From: CAWCDJ01 sp963794265
GTDB taxonomy: Bacteria > Acidobacteriota > Terriglobia > Bryobacterales > Bryobacteraceae
Direction: 5' to 3'
Assembly (NCBI GenBank): GCA_963794265.1
Contig: CAWCDJ010000004.1
Coordinates: 1,302,001 to 1,366,000, forward strand
Length of the DNA stretch: 64,000 bases
The position numbers were made by a program, and so were the translations under genes. Positions 52,391 through 61,166 of the stretch are shown here, piece after piece. How positions within the stretch are numbered: the first letter of the stretch is position 1; each line of letters starts with the position of its first letter. The notes under the pieces are model-generated. The model was not told the DNA's origin, did not search any database, and worked only from the letters and a program-made list of their open reading frames with translations.

Positions 52391-53770
52391 GTGGACCGCG
52401 CCTATTTTCAGGTGCCCGAGCTCAGGGGATTCGAGAAGTTCGTCGAAGGGCGCCCCGCCGAGAGTATGCCGCAGATCACTTCGCGCATCTGCGGCGTCTG
52501 TCCGACCGCGCACCACATGGCGGCGACGAAGGCGCTTGACCGGCTGTACCGCGTCGAGCCGCCCCCCGCGGCGCGCAAAATTCGCGAGTTGGTCTACAGC
52601 ACGTTCATGCTGGAAGATCACACCCTGCACTTCTATTTTCTCGGTGGCCCGGATTTCCTGGTGGGGCCGAAAGCGCCCGCCGCCGAACGCAACATTCTGG
52701 GCGTCATTGCGAAAGTGGGAGTCGAAACCGGGCAGCGGGTGATCGCCATGCGCCGCAAGCTGCGCGACCTGATCGCGCTGGCCGCGGGAAAAGCCATCCA
52801 CCCGGTTTTCGGGGTTCCCGGCGGCGTATCCAAACCGCTGACCCGGGAGGACGCGGAGCAGTTCCGCCGGGTCGCTTCCGAAGCCGTCGAGTTCGCCCGG
52901 TTCACGCTGGCCGTCTTCGAAAAGCTGGTCCTCGGAAACAGCGGGTATGTGGAACTCATCCGGTCCGACTTGTTCACCCACCGCACCTATTACATGGGAA
53001 TGGTGGACGGACAGAACCGGCTGAACTTTTACGACGGCGACCTGCGCATCGTCGCGCCGGACGGCCATGAGTGGGTGAAGTTCGACCCCGCCGATTACGC
53101 CCGGCACATCGCCGAGCGCACCGAGACCTGGAGCTACATGAAAATCTGCTATCTGAAAGGGCTCGGCTGGCACGGGTTCACGGACGGGCCCGACAGCGGC
53201 GTGTATTGCGTCGCCCCGCTGGCCCGCCTCAACGCCGCCGACGGCATAGCAACCCCTCTGGCGGAAGAAGCCTACCTGGAATTCTGCGGTGCCTTCGGAA
53301 AGCCGGTCCACCACACCCTGGCGAACCACTGGGCGCGCGTCATCGAACTGCTCTACGCGGCGGAGCGGATGAAAGAACTGGCGGACGACCCGGAACTCAC
53401 CGATCCGAATGTGCGAACCCTGCCCACGGCGGTCCCGGTGGAGGGCGTCGGCGTGGTCGAAGCTCCCCGCGGCACGCTCATCCACCACTACCGGACCGAC
53501 GAGCGCGGGCTGATCGCCAAATGCAACCTGATTGTGGCCACTCAGAACAACGCCGCCCGCATTGCCATGGGCATGGAGAAAGCGGCGCGCGGGCTGGTTA
53601 GCGCCGCTCGCGTGGATGACGGAGTTCTGAACATGCTGGAAATGGCGCTTCGCGCTTACGACCCATGCCTCGGATGCGCCACTCATGCCTTTGCCGGGAG
53701 CATGGCATTGTGCATTCAGGTCCGCGACCCGCAAGGCATGTTACTGCACCAAAGGTCGCGCGATGCATGA
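52391..53770 (+). CDS. mvhA: [NiFe] hydrogenase large subunit (MvhA-like), main frame after an apparent frameshift
   Basis: 459 residues if translation starts at GTG 52391, which by chance or design follows GGAAGG by 5 bases. NiFe ligands are intact: L1 motif RICGVCPTAHH (Cys34, Cys37) and L2 motif DPCLGCATH (Cys426, Cys429, His432), followed by a 27-residue tail that a maturation protease could cut. Homology opens with RAYFQVPELRGFEKFVEGRP. The first 35 residues, including RLEGH, are in another frame at 52282-52383, so a full enzyme needs the frames joined. Maturation genes (hyp) are not in the window. Overlaps the next gene by 8 bases. Confidence 0.9.
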   Translation: MDRAYFQVPELRGFEKFVEGRPAESMPQITSRICGVCPTAHHMAATKALDRLYRVEPPPAARKIRELVYSTFMLEDHTLHFYFLGGPDFLVGPKAPAAERNILGVIAKVGVETGQRVIAMRRKLRDLIALAAGKAIHPVFGVPGGVSKPLTREDAEQFRRVASEAVEFARFTLAVFEKLVLGNSGYVELIRSDLFTHRTYYMGMVDGQNRLNFYDGDLRIVAPDGHEWVKFDPADYARHIAERTETWSYMKICYLKGLGWHGFTDGPDSGVYCVAPLARLNAADGIATPLAEEAYLEFCGAFGKPVHHTLANHWARVIELLYAAERMKELADDPELTDPNVRTLPTAVPVEGVGVVEAPRGTLIHHYRTDERGLIAKCNLIVATQNNAARIAMGMEKAARGLVSAARVDDGVLNMLEMALRAYDPCLGCATHAFAGSMALCIQVRDPQGMLLHQRSRDA

Positions 53771-53972
53771 TCCAAGAACGTTCTGGCTGATCGTGACCAA
53801 TATCGCCCTGGGTCTGGCGTTGGTTCTCATGATCCTGGGCGTGCTCACTGGAATCGCCTGCAATTTCGTCTCGAATCTCAGAAAGCGCAGCGCCAGCTTA
53901 AAAGAACTGGATCGCGAGATGCGGCGCCTGTTTCGCGATTCCGGGCGGCCTCTCGGCCACACCCGCCGGTGA
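53763..53972 (+). CDS. Small single-pass membrane protein
   Basis: 69 residues: a short N-terminus, one membrane helix (LIVTNIALGLALVLMILGVLTGIA) and a basic/acidic cytoplasmic helix (SASLKELDREMRRLFRD). ATG 53763 overlaps the end of the hydrogenase gene by 8 bases, so it belongs to the operon. Not a known Hdr or Mvh subunit. It may tether the otherwise soluble complex to the membrane, by inference from position only. Confidence 0.7.
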   Translation: MHDPRTFWLIVTNIALGLALVLMILGVLTGIACNFVSNLRKRSASLKELDREMRRLFRDSGRPLGHTRR

Positions 53973-54025
53973 ACTAGTTTCGCTCGGCCCTCAGTCAGGG
54001 ATGTCTGAATTTCAGCCGCAGACCG

Positions 54026-56431
54026 CTAGCGGCTCCCCTGGCACTCCGCCAGGGATTGATCCAGGGTCGGTGTGGGTTGATTCACTTCGTGGTATAGCCG
54101 CCGCGCCCGCGTCAGCCAGGGGACGGCACCTGCGCACGAAGACCATCGCTGCTGATAGCAATTGCCGATCTTGAAACAGGCTTCGGCCAGGGCGCGCGTT
54201 CCCACGCTGCGATCCGGCAGTTCGGCGATCATCCTTTCGCCGGCGCGGACGGCGTTCCGGAAAGAGGCCCCGGCTCCGCGGCGGTCCCCCGCTTCGGCCT
54301 GCGCGTTCCCCAACCTCCACTCGGCCGAAACCAGCGCCTGCGCCGCCCGTGCGTCGCGCGGATCGGCGGCCACCATTTCCGCGCGAATCCGTTCGGTCTT
54401 GCGATACTGCTCGACGGCCTCCCGGGCGCGGTTCAATCTCACCAGGATCAGTCCCCAGTCCGAATAGTCGTAGGAAAGATCGAGCCGGGCGCGGCCGTCC
54501 GCGGGGTTCGAACTGACGCGCTGCTCGTCGAGAACCGCCGCGGCCTGGTATTCCTTCAGCGCATCGTCGAGCGACCCGGTTTGAATCAGCGCGGCTCCCA
54601 GCGATTTGTGGTCCAGCGCGACATTTTGCGGCAGCGACCCGGCGGAATGAGCCAGTGCCCGCCGGTAATAGCCGATCGCCTCCCCATATCGGGAGAGAGC
54701 CGTCAAGCTCCTGGCCAGCGTGAACTCCGATTTCTGCAAGTCGTCCATCAACGTCGGATCGCCCGGGCGCTCGCGGCGCAACTCCTCGATCATTCGGAGC
54801 GAGGATTGCGCGTGTCGAAACACCTCGGGCCCATTGCCGTCGAGAGCCGCGAACTCGCGGTGGATCCTGGCCAGATCGCGGCGGATCTCGGGCGACCGGG
54901 GGGTCGAGGCCAGCGCGCTTTCGAGCAGGGCGGCCGCTTTGCGCAAGCTCTCGCGCGCGGCATCGGGCTTTCCGAGGTTCGACACTCCGGCCACTCCCTG
55001 CAAGTCGGCCGCCCGCATGTAGGCATTCGCCAGATCGCGCTGAAGCCCGGAGTTGGAAGCCGCTTCCTTAGACAGCGCGTCCAGGTATTCGAGGCTCCTC
55101 CGCAGCAGTAGCTCCCTGGCCCTGGTCGACCCCGCAAGGTCCTGTATTTCATCGTTCACCTCGTACAGGAGCGAATTCGCCACCCGGCGCGCCAGGTCAA
55201 ACCGCCGCTCCGCCAGCGCGCGTTGCCGGCTGGCCTCCCGCGCCTGCCACAGCGCCAGTCCCAGGCCCAGCGTTAGCGCCAGCGCGACTGCGGCAACCGT
55301 TCCGGCCAGGGCCTTGTTGCGGCGGGCGAACTTCGAAGCCCGGTACCAGAACGAGCCGGGACGCGTCAGCACGGCGCGCCCCTCCAGGTAGCGGCGAAGG
55401 TCGGCGGCAAGTTCGTCGACGTTCGAATAGCGGCGCGAGCGATCTTTCTCCAGCGCCTTCGCGATGATGTTGTCCACATCCCCGCGCAGTTCTCGGGCCG
55501 CAACGCCGCCCTCGCTTGCGGCAGCGCTGGGCCGTGCAACGTCTTCGGAGCAGACCACCCGCTCGATCTCCGGAGCCGTTCGCGTTTCGAAGCGGTGCGG
55601 ACGGGCTCCGGTCAACAACTCGTAGAGCACCGCGCCCAGCGAGTAGACGTCGGTTGCGATGGTCACCGGCTCGCCGCGCACCTGTTCCGGGCTGGCGTAA
55701 TCCGGCGTGAGCGGCCCCGCGCCTTCGAGCGTCAGGGTGAGCGCATCGCCGCCGGGCTCCGGCGTGAGGATCTTGGCTATCCCGAAATCCAGCAGCTTCG
55801 GAGTCCCCTCGGGCGTGATCAGGATGTTGGATGGTTTCAGGTCGCGGTGGACCACCAGGTTTCGGTGCGCATGCGCCACGGCATCGCAAATCGGGAGAAA
55901 CAGTTCCAGTCGCTGCCGGAGCGTCAGCCGCCTGGCGCGGCAGTATTCCGTCACCACGCTGCCCTGCACCCACTCCATCACCAGGTAGGGCCGGCCTTCC
56001 GGAGTGGATCCGCCATCGAGCAGGCGCGCGATGTTGGCATGGTTTAACAGCGCCAGTGCCTGCCGTTCCTGCCGGAAACGGCTCAGCAGAGATTCCGTTT
56101 CCACGTCGCGCTTTACGAGTTTGACCGCGACCTGCTGATGGTAATCGTCGTCCCGAATCGCACGGTAGACCATCCCCATCCCGCCCTGTCCGGCCTGTTC
56201 CAGGATCAGGTAGGGCCCAATTCGGCCGCCGCTCAGGTCCCCGGACGGCGGGCTTTGCGGTTCCAGGAATCCCCCGGATTTTTCAAGCGCCGCGAGCAGC
56301 CGCTCCACCTCTTCGCGCAGGTCGGAATCCCCGCCGCAGCTCTCGCTCAGAAACTGGGCACGGGCAGGCGCCTCGATTCCCGCGGCCGCGTACAGCAATT
56401 CCCGTACCCGGCGCCATCGCTCCGCGGTCAT
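54026..56431 (-). CDS. Membrane Ser/Thr protein kinase with C-terminal TPRs
   Basis: 801 residues. PknB-type kinase, about residues 80-350: GQGGMGMVYRA, catalytic-lysine strand VAVKLVKRD, HRDLKPSNILIT (near 194), DFGIAK and SPEQVRGEP. One membrane helix near 375 (AVALALTLGLGLALW) and an extracytoplasmic or helical region of tetratricopeptides (AYMRAADLQGVAG, LDHKSLGAALIQTGSLDDAL, SAEWRLGNAQAEAGDRRGA) follow. This layout is frequent in Acidobacteria. ATG 56431 overlaps the stop of the ECF sigma gene by 4 bases, so the pair is coexpressed and may form one signalling unit. Confidence 0.93.
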   Translation of the reverse strand: MTAERWRRVRELLYAAAGIEAPARAQFLSESCGGDSDLREEVERLLAALEKSGGFLEPQSPPSGDLSGGRIGPYLILEQAGQGGMGMVYRAIRDDDYHQQVAVKLVKRDVETESLLSRFRQERQALALLNHANIARLLDGGSTPEGRPYLVMEWVQGSVVTEYCRARRLTLRQRLELFLPICDAVAHAHRNLVVHRDLKPSNILITPEGTPKLLDFGIAKILTPEPGGDALTLTLEGAGPLTPDYASPEQVRGEPVTIATDVYSLGAVLYELLTGARPHRFETRTAPEIERVVCSEDVARPSAAASEGGVAARELRGDVDNIIAKALEKDRSRRYSNVDELAADLRRYLEGRAVLTRPGSFWYRASKFARRNKALAGTVAAVALALTLGLGLALWQAREASRQRALAERRFDLARRVANSLLYEVNDEIQDLAGSTRARELLLRRSLEYLDALSKEAASNSGLQRDLANAYMRAADLQGVAGVSNLGKPDAARESLRKAAALLESALASTPRSPEIRRDLARIHREFAALDGNGPEVFRHAQSSLRMIEELRRERPGDPTLMDDLQKSEFTLARSLTALSRYGEAIGYYRRALAHSAGSLPQNVALDHKSLGAALIQTGSLDDALKEYQAAAVLDEQRVSSNPADGRARLDLSYDYSDWGLILVRLNRAREAVEQYRKTERIRAEMVAADPRDARAAQALVSAEWRLGNAQAEAGDRRGAGASFRNAVRAGERMIAELPDRSVGTRALAEACFKIGNCYQQRWSSCAGAVPWLTRARRLYHEVNQPTPTLDQSLAECQGSR

Positions 56432-57012
56432 TCGGGCACCGGAGTGACGTTGGCAGGCCGGAACAGCCGGTCGAACAGCCACGCTTTCGCCGTGACCCAG
56501 TCACGCTGTACGGTCGCGGTGGAAATACCCAGCGCCTCGGCCGTCTCGGCAAGGGTCAGCCCGGCGAAAAACCGCAGTTCGACGATTCGCGCCTGCTGCG
56601 GATCGAGTTCCGCCAGTCCGTTCAGCGCCTCGTCGAGCGCCACCAGGTCGAGATCCATCTTGCGGGGCGCGATCAGCCCTTCGTCCAGCGATAGCCTGGT
56701 CACCCCGCCCCCGCGTTTTGCGGCATGCCGGCGGCGGGCATGGTCGAGCAGGATCCGGCGAATCAGTTGTGCGGCTACCCCGAAGAAATGCAAGCGGTTT
56801 TGCCATTGCACGCGATTCTGGTCAACCAGACGCAGATACGCCTCGTGCACCACGGCGGTGCTCTGGAGAGTAGAATCCGGGTCTTCCGACCTCAGATGAC
56901 GTCGCGCGATGTGGCGCAGCTCTTCGTAGACCAGCGGCATCAGCCGGTCAAGCGCACCCTTGTCCCCGTTGCTCCAGTCAATGAGCAGAGCGGTTACCCC
57001 GGCCCCTGCCAT
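56428..57012 (-). CDS. ECF-family RNA polymerase sigma factor
   Basis: 194 residues from ATG 57010-57012. Region 2 covers MPLVYEELRHIARRHLRSED and VVHEAYLRLVDQ through FFGVAAQLIRRILLDHARRR; region 4 is the helix-turn-helix LRFFAGLTLAETAEALGISTATVQRDW. This matches the TIGR02999-like ECF class that is typically coupled to Ser/Thr kinases, as here. No anti-sigma gene is nearby. Start uncertain, with no clear ribosome site. Confidence 0.9.
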   Translation of the reverse strand: MAGAGVTALLIDWSNGDKGALDRLMPLVYEELRHIARRHLRSEDPDSTLQSTAVVHEAYLRLVDQNRVQWQNRLHFFGVAAQLIRRILLDHARRRHAAKRGGGVTRLSLDEGLIAPRKMDLDLVALDEALNGLAELDPQQARIVELRFFAGLTLAETAEALGISTATVQRDWVTAKAWLFDRLFRPANVTPVPE

Positions 57013-57033
57013 AGGAGGTACCTTGTCGGAGCG

Positions 57034-57039
57034 ATCATA
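57034..57039 (-). promoter_or_regulatory. Candidate extended -10 of the sigma factor-kinase operon
   Basis: On the minus strand TGcTATGAT, with TATGAT at 57039-57034, an extended -10 with a poor -35. It would give a leader of about 15 bases before the sigma-factor ATG. Confidence 0.35.
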
Positions 57040-57151
57040 GCACAAGCCCTCGCCCAGTGTTCATAAACGCACGTGACCCCCGCAAAGTCTGTGATCGAAT
57101 TCACACGCGTCTTGCGCGTTTATAAGTGATGAGGGGCCTGCGTCCTAACAG

Positions 57152-57239
57152 CCGGCCTCCGTAACATTCGGAGGGGCGCCCTCCAAACCGTGCCGGAGAC
57201 AGAATGAGCACCGGGGACGGGCGCCGTTACGGAGGCCGG
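57152..57239. repeat. 88-base palindromic element with 14-base perfect arms
   Basis: CCGGCCTCCGTAAC at 57152-57165 is the exact reverse complement of 57226-57239. Inside are further potential hairpins: GGAGGG-GCG-CCCTCC, and GTGCCGG facing CACCGG. Intergenic, between the receiver-like gene and the ECF sigma gene. Either a dispersed palindromic element (REP/MITE-like) or a structured RNA; no transposase or target duplication is apparent. Confidence 0.7.
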
Positions 57240-57256
57240 TCGAATAGTAGCGGTTT

Positions 57257-57739
57257 CTATGCCGTCATGCGGCGCAATCCGCCGCTGGCGGCGTGGGCCT
57301 GCGCATTGCGCAGGATGCGGCACAACTCTGCCGCTTGAAAGGGCTTCACGATCAGATCGTAGGCTCCACGCTCCAGCACGCCCAGCCACAGTTTCTCATC
57401 CGCGAGCCGCGAAGCCACTACGAGAGCAGCCGGGGGCCGGATGTGCTGGGACGTTTCTAAAGCATCCTTCCAGGTACCATCTCGAAACCTCGTATTCGTC
57501 AGCAGGACACGGGAACGGGTCAGCTTTAATCGGGAAACCGCATCTTCCAACGTCACGGCATGGTAAATGCGAATTCGTTCCGATTCCACCATTGAAGAGA
57601 CCGCTTCGGCTTCGCGGGCCGAAGCGGCAAGATAAACACATCCGAACCCTGGGTCCGGCAGTCTGGGATGCCGGGGGTCTACCTTGGGGTCCGAATCTTC
57701 GCCAGCTTGATTTGTTAATTCATTCATGACAGCGGGCAT
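57257..57739 (-). CDS. Stand-alone receiver-like protein lacking the phosphorylation aspartate
   Basis: 160 residues from ATG 57737-57739; a further ATG at 57725-57727 is possible. A response-regulator fold is suggested by VYLAASAREAEAVSSMVES, VLLTNTRFRDG, AALVVASRLADEK and the terminal Lys-Pro-Phe (LIVKPFQAAEL). Where the phospho-acceptor Asp is expected the sequence is LLTNT, an Asn, and the N-terminal acidic pair is also missing. Probably a pseudo-receiver acting by protein contact. No output domain; no adjacent histidine kinase. Confidence 0.72.
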   Translation of the reverse strand: MPAVMNELTNQAGEDSDPKVDPRHPRLPDPGFGCVYLAASAREAEAVSSMVESERIRIYHAVTLEDAVSRLKLTRSRVLLTNTRFRDGTWKDALETSQHIRPPAALVVASRLADEKLWLGVLERGAYDLIVKPFQAAELCRILRNAQAHAASGGLRRMTA

Positions 57740-57956
57740 AACGACTCTCACTTCCAGCCTAGTACGGGTAGACCATTTAGCCCCATCCCGGCTGGGCGGT
57801 ACTTTGTACGGAATCTACCGGGTAGTGAGAGAATGGGGTTAACCAGACAGAACATCAGTGACCTGGCACCCCCGCTGCCATGCCCGGATCGCGCCGTGCC
57901 CTGCCTCACGGGCCCGAAAAGCGTTCGCACATTGATGGCCGTTAGAATGGGAGTCC

Positions 57957-60900
57957 ATGCCGCTCGCCTCCAAGCTAGCGTTTTACTTCCGGCAGAAATC
58001 CGTCCTCCTGGGCCGCGAGTTGTTCCTCGCCGGCTCGGTGCGGATCGTCCACGGAGATGCCCGTCAACTGCGCGCCAGAATCCTGGGCGGCCGTTGGTAC
58101 GATGCCGAGCTGAAGCTGGATGACGGCAAACTGAAGGTCTCCTGTACGTGCCCCGCCTTCCTCGATCAGTGTCCCTGTAAGCACCTCTGGGCGGTGCTGC
58201 TGGAAGCCGACCGCCGGACGCTGCTGGCGGACGCCTTGATGGTCCCCAAGCTGACCCTGGAGAATGCCTTCGAGCCAGCGGAAGCTGAGGAGACCTCCGA
58301 GTGGCGAGCACCCCTCCCGCCCGTTCCGGCCCCATATGCTCCCCGCTGGCGGGACGAGCTGAGCCTGATCCAACAGATCGTGACCCGCAAGCGGGCCGCG
58401 AGGGTGCAGTTTTCACGCGGGTTCGAGATCCTCTATGTCATTGATCTGGCGGCCTCGAATGCGTCCGGTTCCCTGACTCTCGAACCTCTCTCGCGAACCC
58501 GGAAGAAGGACGGCCAGTGGTCCGTCCTGAAGGAGTTCCGCGTGCTCCCCTCCGATGCCGGAGAATTGCCGGACCCGCTCGATACCGAAGTCATCTCGGC
58601 GATTTTCGGCAGCCAGGAGTATTTCTACCAGGGACCGACCTACAACAGCCGGCGCCGCGTGGTGAGCTCCCCTTTGGCGGCCAAGTTGATTCCCCCTCTG
58701 GCCAAGTCCGGTCGCCTGCTCCTGGACAGTAGAAGGTTGAATCTCGAAAGACAGCCGGTCGTTTGGGACGAAGGCGGCCCCTGGGAATTCCGGCTGTCCG
58801 TGCGCCGCGGCGATTACGAACAGTGGAGCATCACCGGGTCGCTCTGCCGCGGTGAGGAGCGCATGGCGCTCGAGGATCCCGTACTGATCACCGAAAACCT
58901 GGTCTTCACCCAGGGCCGCGTGGCGCCCCTGCGCGATGACGGCGGATTCACGTGGATTTCCGAGCTGCGCCGGCTGAAACGGATCCGCTTTGCCGATCAC
59001 GAACGCGAGACGGTGCTCGGTACGCTCCTCGGAGGCGCGGTGGTCCCCTCGCTCGACCTGGATGAGGATCTCAAGTTCGAGGAGCGGCGCGTTTCCCCGC
59101 GGTTTGGCTTGAGAATCAGCCAGAAACCGGAGTTAGCCGGACGCCAGTTCGAGGCGCGCTTCCTGCTCGATTACGGTCAGGGCTGGACCGCTTACGAAGC
59201 CGGCAAGCGGGGATACTGGCTGCCGGAGCAGCGGGCCTTCGTGCTGCGTGACCTCGAGGCGGAAGCCGCCGCCCTCGACACCCTGGCCGGGTTCGGGTTG
59301 AAACAGGACGCCACGCGCTCGGTGTGGAGGCTGAGCGCAAAATCGATGCCCGTCGCCGTTCGTGAATTGCTGCGCGCCGGCTGGCACGTGGATGCCGAGG
59401 GCAAGGCTTTCCGCCACCCCGGCGCCTCCCGCCTGGACCTGCGCTCCGGAATCGACTGGTTCGAACTGCACGGCGAGGTGGATTACGGCGGAACCACCGT
59501 CAGCCTGCCCGCATTGCTATCCGCCCTGCGGCGCGGCGAAAACGTCATTCCCCTTGGCGACGGCGGATTCGGATTGCTGCCCGAGGAATGGCTCCGGCGG
59601 TTCGCGCCGATCGCCGGGCTCGGCACCCGGCTCGAAGATCATTTGCGCTTCGAGCGCAACCAGGCCGGCCTGCTGGACGCCCTGCTCGCCGCCCAGCCCG
59701 AGGTCCGCACCGACGAGATCTTCGAGCGCGCCCGCGCCCGCCTGAGGGCATTCGAAGGGGTGCGGCCGGTCGAGCAGCCGGCAGGCTTCTCCGGACAACT
59801 CCGCGGGTATCAGAAAGAGGGCCTCGGCTGGATGGCCTTCCTGCGCGAATACGGATTCGGGGGCTGCCTGGCCGACGACATGGGCGTGGGCAAAACCGCC
59901 CAGGTGCTGGCCACGCTCGAACTTCGCAGGACCGAGGGCGCCGGGCCCTCCCTCGTCGTGGCGCCGAAATCCCTGATGTTCAACTGGCGCGCCGAGGCGC
60001 AGCGCTTCACGCCCCAACTGCGCGTCCTCGAACACACCGGCCTGTCGCGCGACCTGGCGTTGATCTCCCAGTGCGATCTCGTGCTCACCACATATGGAAC
60101 GCTGCTGCGGGATGCGCCTCAACTGGCGGAAGTCGAGTTCGATTACGTGGTCCTCGACGAAGCTCAAGCCGTCAAGAACGCTTCGACGGCCTCCGCCAAG
60201 GCCGTCCGGCTGCTGCGCGGCCGCCATCGCCTGGCTCTCAGCGGAACCCCGGTAGAAAATCACCTGGGCGAACTCTGGAGTCTCTTCGAATTCCTCAACC
60301 CTGGCATGCTCGGCCAGTCCAGGGTGCTGAAACTCGGGGGCGGTCTGGCCCGGAACCCCGGCGAGGACGCCCGCCGCCTGCTGGCCCAGGCCCTGCGGCC
60401 CTTCATCCTTCGGCGCACCAAGCAGCAGGTGGCGCGCGAGCTGCCGGAAAAAACCGAGCAGACCATCTTCTGCGATCTCGAACCGGAGCAGCGCGCGCAG
60501 TACGACGAACTGCTCCGCCACTACCGCGCAACCCTGCTTCAGCGCGTCGAGCGCGATGGCCTGGGACGCTCGAAAATGCACGTGCTCGAAGCCCTGCTGC
60601 GCCTCCGGCAGGCCGCCTGCCACCCCGGACTGATCGACCCCAAGCGCGCCGCCGAGCCGAGCGCCAAGCTGGACGTACTGCTCGACCAGTTGGCGGAACT
60701 TCACGAGGAGGGCCACAAAGCCCTGGTCTTCTCGCAGTTCACCAGCCTCCTCGCCATCGTCCGGCAGCGGCTCGATCAGGCGGGTCTCACCTACCAGTAT
60801 CTGGACGGATCGACGCGCGACCGCCAGAATCGCGTGGATACGTTCCAGAACGACGAGGCCTGCCAGTTGTTCCTCATCAGCCTCAAGGCCGGGGGTTTGG

Positions 60901-61166
60901 GCCTGAACCTCACCGCAGCCGAGTACGTGTTTCTGCTCGACCCCTGGTGGAACCCGGCGGTCGAAGCGCAGGCCATCGACCGAGCCCACCGCATCGGGCA
61001 GACCCGGCCGGTTTTCGCCTACCGCCTGATCGCGCGGGAGACCGTCGAAGAGAAGGTGCTGGAACTTCAAAGGACCAAGCGCGACCTGGCTGACGCCATC
61101 CTGGGCGAAGACCGCAGCCTCATCCGCGATCTCAAACGCGAGGATCTGGAGCTGCTTCTCTCCTGA
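57957..61166 (+). CDS. SWIM zinc-finger SNF2-family helicase
   Basis: 1069 residues. N-terminal SWIM finger (SCTCPAFLDQCPCKHLW, Cys63, Cys65, Cys74, His76), a bacterial SNF2-associated middle domain, then the SNF2 ATPase: LRGYQKEGLGWMAFLREYGF, Walker A in DDMGVGKTAQ (near 641), DEAQ box VVLDEAQAVKN, ALSGTPVENHLGELWSLFEF, and helicase C with SLKAGGLGLNLTAAEYVFLLD and DRAHRIGQTRPV. Double-strand DNA translocase of the RapA/Snf2 superfamily; bacterial role not established. Its last 35 bases overlap the convergent gene at 61132. Confidence 0.94.
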   Translation: MPLASKLAFYFRQKSVLLGRELFLAGSVRIVHGDARQLRARILGGRWYDAELKLDDGKLKVSCTCPAFLDQCPCKHLWAVLLEADRRTLLADALMVPKLTLENAFEPAEAEETSEWRAPLPPVPAPYAPRWRDELSLIQQIVTRKRAARVQFSRGFEILYVIDLAASNASGSLTLEPLSRTRKKDGQWSVLKEFRVLPSDAGELPDPLDTEVISAIFGSQEYFYQGPTYNSRRRVVSSPLAAKLIPPLAKSGRLLLDSRRLNLERQPVVWDEGGPWEFRLSVRRGDYEQWSITGSLCRGEERMALEDPVLITENLVFTQGRVAPLRDDGGFTWISELRRLKRIRFADHERETVLGTLLGGAVVPSLDLDEDLKFEERRVSPRFGLRISQKPELAGRQFEARFLLDYGQGWTAYEAGKRGYWLPEQRAFVLRDLEAEAAALDTLAGFGLKQDATRSVWRLSAKSMPVAVRELLRAGWHVDAEGKAFRHPGASRLDLRSGIDWFELHGEVDYGGTTVSLPALLSALRRGENVIPLGDGGFGLLPEEWLRRFAPIAGLGTRLEDHLRFERNQAGLLDALLAAQPEVRTDEIFERARARLRAFEGVRPVEQPAGFSGQLRGYQKEGLGWMAFLREYGFGGCLADDMGVGKTAQVLATLELRRTEGAGPSLVVAPKSLMFNWRAEAQRFTPQLRVLEHTGLSRDLALISQCDLVLTTYGTLLRDAPQLAEVEFDYVVLDEAQAVKNASTASAKAVRLLRGRHRLALSGTPVENHLGELWSLFEFLNPGMLGQSRVLKLGGGLARNPGEDARRLLAQALRPFILRRTKQQVARELPEKTEQTIFCDLEPEQRAQYDELLRHYRATLLQRVERDGLGRSKMHVLEALLRLRQAACHPGLIDPKRAAEPSAKLDVLLDQLAELHEEGHKALVFSQFTSLLAIVRQRLDQAGLTYQYLDGSTRDRQNRVDTFQNDEACQLFLISLKAGGLGLNLTAAEYVFLLDPWWNPAVEAQAIDRAHRIGQTRPVFAYRLIARETVEEKVLELQRTKRDLADAILGEDRSLIRDLKREDLELLLS

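Noticed and set aside
61132..61166. 35-base overlap of convergent genes as an antisense regulatory device
   Set aside because: Short tail-to-tail overlaps are common in dense GC-rich genomes; nothing further supports regulation.
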